From Gimesia fumaroli (GTDB lineage: Bacteria; Planctomycetota; Planctomycetia; Planctomycetales; Planctomycetaceae), in the NCBI RefSeq assembly GCF_007754425.1, contig NZ_CP037452.1, positions 5,617,164-5,681,163 of the forward strand: a stretch of DNA of 64,000 nucleotides. The letters run 5' to 3'. Below are positions 60,817 to 64,000 of this stretch, one piece after another; within the stretch, counting starts at the first letter, position 1; each line of letters starts with the position of its first letter. The notes under the pieces are model-generated. The model saw only the letters and a list, made by a program, of their open reading frames with translations. It made no database searches and was not told where the DNA came from. The translations under genes and the position numbers were made by a program.

Positions 60817-60838
60817 AAAGATTCTAAACAGAATCTTT
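60817..60838. repeat. 9-bp inverted repeat upstream of xylA
   Basis: AAAGATTCT (60817-60825) and AGAATCTTT (60830-60838) form a hairpin with a four-base loop, just beyond the LacI-type palindrome. It may be a second operator or a hairpin in the leader; not decided. Confidence 0.5.
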
Positions 60839-61062
60839 TCCCGGGTGTAGGCTCGGAAAGTTATTGAACAAACATTACAAATGGATTTTCAAAGTGATCT
60901 TGCCTCAAATTTCTCAATCTGGGAAACTTCGCGGCTGTTTAAGAAAATCAGCTAATCCCCTTTCACCTGCCCCGTCGAATAAAAACAACGGAGTAAACAC
61001 TCTGATTTCGCCTGTCCAGGCATTGATTTACTGCAAAGCAGTCTGAGTGACGGCAACCGGTA

Positions 61063-61629
61063 ATGATTCGTAACCTTATCAATTTCATCATGTTATGTGT
61101 GCTATGTACTGGCTGTGCGTCAGGTGGATTTCAGGCTGCGCCTACTGCGGCGCTGTCAAATCCAATTCAAATTTCGGGTACGAATCAGGATGTGGTCTGG
61201 GAGCGAGTTGTGGATACGATTCACAACTACAAATTCGCGATTGCCCGCGAAAATAAGCTGGATGGCCGAATTGAGACCGATTATAAAGTCGGGGCCAACC
61301 TGCTGGAGCCCTGGCACGGTGATTCCGTCGGTTTTGACAATCGACTGGAAAGCAGCCTGCAATCAATTCGGCGCCGTGTCTTTGTCAGTGTCACGCCCGT
61401 AGAAGGAGGCTACCTGCTGGGTGTGGAAGCCTTCAAAGAAATTGAAGATGTACCGACTCAGACCTCGAGCGCCCCTGGCGGAGCCACTTTTCTACAGGAT
61501 TTGAGCTTACGACGCGATTTGAATCTGGTCAAACAGCGTAGTGACACTCCTGGCTGGCTTCCTCTTGGACGCGACCCAGCACTGGAGCAGGACATTCTGG
61601 ATAGCCTGCAGATTGCCTTTTCAAATTAA
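61063..61629 (+). CDS. Lipoprotein of unknown function
   Basis: A 188-residue protein with a lipoprotein signal peptide; the lipobox is L-C-T-G-C at residues 14-18. The mature part is alpha/beta in pattern (V-W-E-R-V-V-D-T-I-H-N-Y, then R-R-R-V-F-V-S-V-T-P-V-E-G-G-Y-L-L-G-V-E) and has no recognised domain. It resembles small planctomycete lipoproteins of unknown role. No clear ribosome site is seen; the ATG at 61063 places the signal peptide correctly. It diverges from xylA across about 296 bases that carry the xylA operator. Confidence 0.82.
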   Translation: MIRNLINFIMLCVLCTGCASGGFQAAPTAALSNPIQISGTNQDVVWERVVDTIHNYKFAIARENKLDGRIETDYKVGANLLEPWHGDSVGFDNRLESSLQSIRRRVFVSVTPVEGGYLLGVEAFKEIEDVPTQTSSAPGGATFLQDLSLRRDLNLVKQRSDTPGWLPLGRDPALEQDILDSLQIAFSN

Positions 61630-61639
61630 GGGCAATCTC

Positions 61640-61678
61640 CTGTGAGAGGCTTAAAGTCTCTCACAGAAGCCACTTTTT
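61640..61678 (+). terminator. Hairpin with downstream T-run after the lipoprotein gene
   Basis: CTGTGAGAG (61640-61648) and CTCTCACAG (61658-61666) form a 9-bp stem; a five-T run begins seven bases after the stem, so termination is likely but not textbook. Confidence 0.55.
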
Positions 61679-61696
61679 CTTAACAGGACACGAGTT

Positions 61697-61879
61697 CTAC
61701 TTACATAGAATCAATTTGCCATTTTGGGTGATCCTCAAACGATAAGTAGTCTCGCCGTGTTGAATCAACACTTCCTGATTTCCCTTCAGGATCGTATCTG
61801 AGCAGATTACTTCTGCAGGTGCTTCTTCTTTGGGGGCGGACGCCGGAGCCTGGCGTTCTACATCACTTTGTTCGCTCAT
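61697..61879 (-). CDS. hemP: Hemin uptake protein HemP
   Basis: A 60-residue protein whose last 35 residues match the HemP family: I-L-K-G-N-Q-E-V-L-I-Q-H, then T-Y-R-L-R-I-T-Q-N-G-K-L-I-L-C-K. HemP proteins are small, cytoplasmic, and usually found beside heme receptor genes under Fur control. In some bacteria HemP acts as a regulator of the receptor. Here it stands alone and has no receptor gene or recognised Fur box nearby. The N-terminal 25 residues are acidic and Ala/Pro-rich. Confidence 0.82.
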   Translation of the reverse strand: MSEQSDVERQAPASAPKEEAPAEVICSDTILKGNQEVLIQHGETTYRLRITQNGKLILCK

Positions 61880-62265
61880 AATTTCTTGGATACCAGATAG
61901 ACAGAGAATTCAAAATGCAATTCAATACGCCCCTGGCAGACTTCAAGACCACCAATTGAAATGCGATATACATAAGTTCGCACCATCATGAACCACAATG
62001 AGAGTCCTACTCTACAGGACTTATTTATCGCATCAATTATTGCGAAAAACAGGCCTGTCTTGCTTGCACGTGATGAAACTGATGGCTAATATAATGATCC
62101 TGAGACTCAATGTCAACAAAGACTCGTTATCAAGTCTCATACTAATTCGTGATTTATCGGCAAGACGGCTTACTCACCCAGACACCTGTAGTGTTTGTTT
62201 GCACGTTGCAAAACCAGTTGTTGAACAGCACGTTGCCACGATCTTTTTTAGAAGAAAGAAAAGAA
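61880..62265. other. Divergent promoter region between hemP and the third DUF1559 gene
   Basis: About 386 bases with no convincing gene. The frame open from 62149 upstream of the chosen DUF1559 start lacks a ribosome site and pseudopilin features. No Fur-type palindrome was recognised. Confidence 0.35.
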
Positions 62266-63300
62266 ATGGGGCAACATTTTCTACACTGCCGGAAACCCGG
62301 CAAACGCAAACATGGTTTTACTCTGATTGAGCTGCTGGTGGTCATCGCCATTATCGCGATTCTGATCGCTTTGCTCTTACCTGCCGTACAACAGGCGCGT
62401 GAAGCAGCACGTCGCAGTCAATGCAAAAACAATCTGAAGCAGATCGGATTGGCGTTACACAACTACTTGAGCGCTCATTCGGCATTCCCTCCTGCTTTTT
62501 GTGTCGGCCCTAATGGTTCGAGTGGTTATACATCCGGAGGTCAGTGGTCCATCCATGCCCGCATACTCCCCTTCGCTGATGGAGCCAACCTCTACAATAA
62601 TATTGATTTCACGACAACCTACAGCGGTCAGAGTGACCCCAGCATTGCTTACACACGCACCCCCTTCTTTATGTGCCCCAGTGAAGTCAATGACAGAATC
62701 CGCACTTCAGGAGGGGCTCCGGTACACTATCCCGTTAGTTATGGATACAACGGCGGCACCTGGCACGTCTTTAACAATTCCAGCCTGAGCGGCGGCGATG
62801 GTGCGTTTTATCCCAACAGTAAAACCAAGCCACGCGACTTCACCGACGGCATGAGTAACACCCTTTGTTTTGCAGAAGTCAAGGCGTTTACCGCCTATAA
62901 TCGTGATGGGGGTAGCGGCACACCCACGATCCCTAGTGTTGCCAGTGATGTTGTGCCGTTATTTGGCACTGATAATAAACCGAACAGCGGTCACACTGAA
63001 TGGGTCGATGGTCGTGTACACCAGACCGGGTTCACGTCCACGCTGCCTCCAAATACGAAACTTGCGATTCCCAACGCCAGCGATGGCGCACTTGATGCCG
63101 GCGATTATACATCCTGCCGGGAAGCGCAGACCTGTAGTGGCCCGACCTATGCCGCGGTCACTGCTCGCAGCTATCACATTGGTATCGTACATGCGCTCCT
63201 GATGGACGGTGCAGTTCGTTCCCTCAGTGAAAACATCGACCTGGGAACCTACCGAGCTCTGAGCACTCGCAGTGGCGGCGAAGTCATTGGTGAATTCTAA
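62266..63300 (+). CDS. DUF1559 pseudopilin-like secreted protein
   Basis: About 344 residues. [10 protein letters not shown] at about residues 15-24 is the prepilin motif, followed by a hydrophobic helix and [20 protein letters not shown]. The C-terminus has [15 protein letters not shown]. The ATG at 62266 with GAAGAAAG upstream places the motif near the N-terminus; the frame is open back to 62149. It is the third family member in the window, after those at 0.7 and 21.5 kb. A terminator follows directly, shared with the convergent murJ gene. Confidence 0.91.
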   Translation: MGQHFLHCRKPGKRKHGFTLIELLVVIAIIAILIALLLPAVQQAREAARRSQCKNNLKQIGLALHNYLSAHSAFPPAFCVGPNGSSGYTSGGQWSIHARILPFADGANLYNNIDFTTTYSGQSDPSIAYTRTPFFMCPSEVNDRIRTSGGAPVHYPVSYGYNGGTWHVFNNSSLSGGDGAFYPNSKTKPRDFTDGMSNTLCFAEVKAFTAYNRDGGSGTPTIPSVASDVVPLFGTDNKPNSGHTEWVDGRVHQTGFTSTLPPNTKLAIPNASDGALDAGDYTSCREAQTCSGPTYAAVTARSYHIGIVHALLMDGAVRSLSENIDLGTYRALSTRSGGEVIGEF

Positions 63301-63338
63301 ACCAGCAAATCTATCAAGCAGACATAACTAAGCTTATT

Positions 63339-63367
63339 AAGCCCTCTGGATTTACCGGAGGGCTTTT
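63339..63367. terminator. Bidirectional terminator between DUF1559 and murJ
   Basis: AAGCCCTC and GAGGGCTT arms around a short loop, followed by five T on the + strand. It ends at the murJ stop codon. Confidence 0.85.
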
Positions 63368-64000
63368 TATGTCTCCTGTCGATCATCGACTGTTTTTTTA
63401 CCCAAGCGCAGCAGTGTCATGATTTCACTCATCCCTAACAAACGAGCCAGTAGCAGATAAACGACGACTGCTGAAACGACGGGAATAAAGACACGTATCA
63501 GACGAGTCAGAAATTGATCCGAGGACGAAATCACCTGCAATTCCACCATGATCACTGCTGACATTATAAACGTCGCCAGGCTGGCCTGAAGACAGGTGTG
63601 CAAGATCTTTGAAAGATCAATTGATCCGACTTTTTCTCTGATTAGCCAGAGACTGAGAACCGATTGAATCATCGCTGACAGAGAGGTCGCCAACGCGAGC
63701 CCTCTTCCCTTCAACCACCAGATGAAAACCAGATTCAACAGCAGGTTACAAACCACGATCACAACCCCAATCCTGACCGGCGTTCGGGTATCACCAACGG
63801 CATAAAATCCACGATTCAAAATCAGGACTGCCATGATCGCAAAAACTCCAATGCCGTAAAAGCGAATCATTTCCGCTGTTTGCAAGGCGTCAAACACATC
63901 GAAATCACCGTACTGAAACAAAAGCGACGACAGCGGTTCTGCCATTAAAAACAGCCCCATACTAGCTGGCAAACCGACGCCCAAGACCAATCGCAGCCCC
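63367..64000 (-). CDS. murJ: MurJ/MviN lipid II flippase, C-terminal part
   Basis: Only the last 211 residues are in the window; the gene continues past the right edge with an uninterrupted frame (upstream codons read G-L-R-L-V-L-G-V). Repeated hydrophobic helices with L-P-A-S-M-G-L-F-L-M-A-E-P, F-Q-Y-G-x-F, and A-V-G-D-T-R-T-P-V are characteristic of MurJ/MviN, the flippase for the peptidoglycan precursor lipid II. This matters because planctomycetes were long thought to lack peptidoglycan. It converges on the DUF1559 gene. Confidence 0.93.
   Translation of the reverse strand, partial: GLRLVLGVGLPASMGLFLMAEPLSSLLFQYGDFDVFDALQTAEMIRFYGIGVFAIMAVLILNRGFYAVGDTRTPVRIGVVIVVCNLLLNLVFIWWLKGRGLALATSLSAMIQSVLSLWLIREKVGSIDLSKILHTCLQASLATFIMSAVIMVELQVISSSDQFLTRLIRVFIPVVSAVVVYLLLARLLGMSEIMTLLRLGKKTVDDRQET

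Overview
The window reads as chromosomal DNA of a planctomycete, most likely a Gimesia-like member of the Planctomycetales. This is inferred from gene content: three DUF1559 pseudopilin-like proteins, a PSCyt1/DUF1549/DUF1553 protein paired with a DUF1501 protein, a PVC-type membrane dehydrogenase with a C-terminal heme domain, PQQ-like beta-propellers, FHA-free Ser/Thr kinases and DUF4159. Coding density is moderate, base composition is near 50% GC, and many genes start with TTG or GTG. I see no insertion sequence, prophage, CRISPR array or rRNA operon.

Left part (1-10.3 kb): the 5' end of maf (off the left edge) overlaps a zinc-ribbon membrane protein. A DUF1559 protein converges on hslVU. 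Next come a DUF1501 plus PSCyt1/DUF1549/DUF1553 pair and an IclR regulator directly upstream of a class V aminotransferase. At 10.2-15.7 kb a leftward cluster encodes PrkA kinase, the YeaH-type VWA protein, SpoVR/YcgB and a 164-residue protein that I do not recognise and that looks like a fourth partner.

Middle (16-33 kb): a neutral-ceramidase-like protein, adenine deaminase, an SGNH-like secreted protein, tRNA-Arg(CCU), a second DUF1559 protein with a small lipoprotein, a TPR membrane protein, a Tat-exported sulfite-oxidase-like molybdoenzyme, a tandem UspA protein, an orphan DNA methyltransferase with rearranged motif order, a 1108-residue PVC dehydrogenase/heme protein and a mono-heme protein of unknown role. 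At 33-41 kb lie a DsbD-type reductase, a YeiH-type exporter flanked by long inverted repeats, argF-argD and hemB.

Right part (41-64 kb): two translationally coupled PQQ-propeller proteins, a GT2 glycosyltransferase, small membrane proteins, a toroid plus double-DUF4159 protein divergent from a lone MoxR ATPase, a Ser/Thr kinase ending in a degenerate receiver domain, nagA, a radical SAM protein, a Cache-domain Ser/Thr kinase, an intergenic region with a candidate small RNA and an overlooked 54-residue membrane protein, xylA behind a LacI-type palindrome, a lipoprotein, hemP, a third DUF1559 protein, and the 3' part of murJ running off the right edge.

The most interesting items for follow-up are the fourth gene of the prkA cluster, the candidate small RNA at 58.5 kb, the kinase with the pseudo-receiver, the MoxR/DUF4159 pairing, the xylA operator and the inverted repeats around the YeiH-type gene. 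All functional statements rest on reading motifs; no database search was run.
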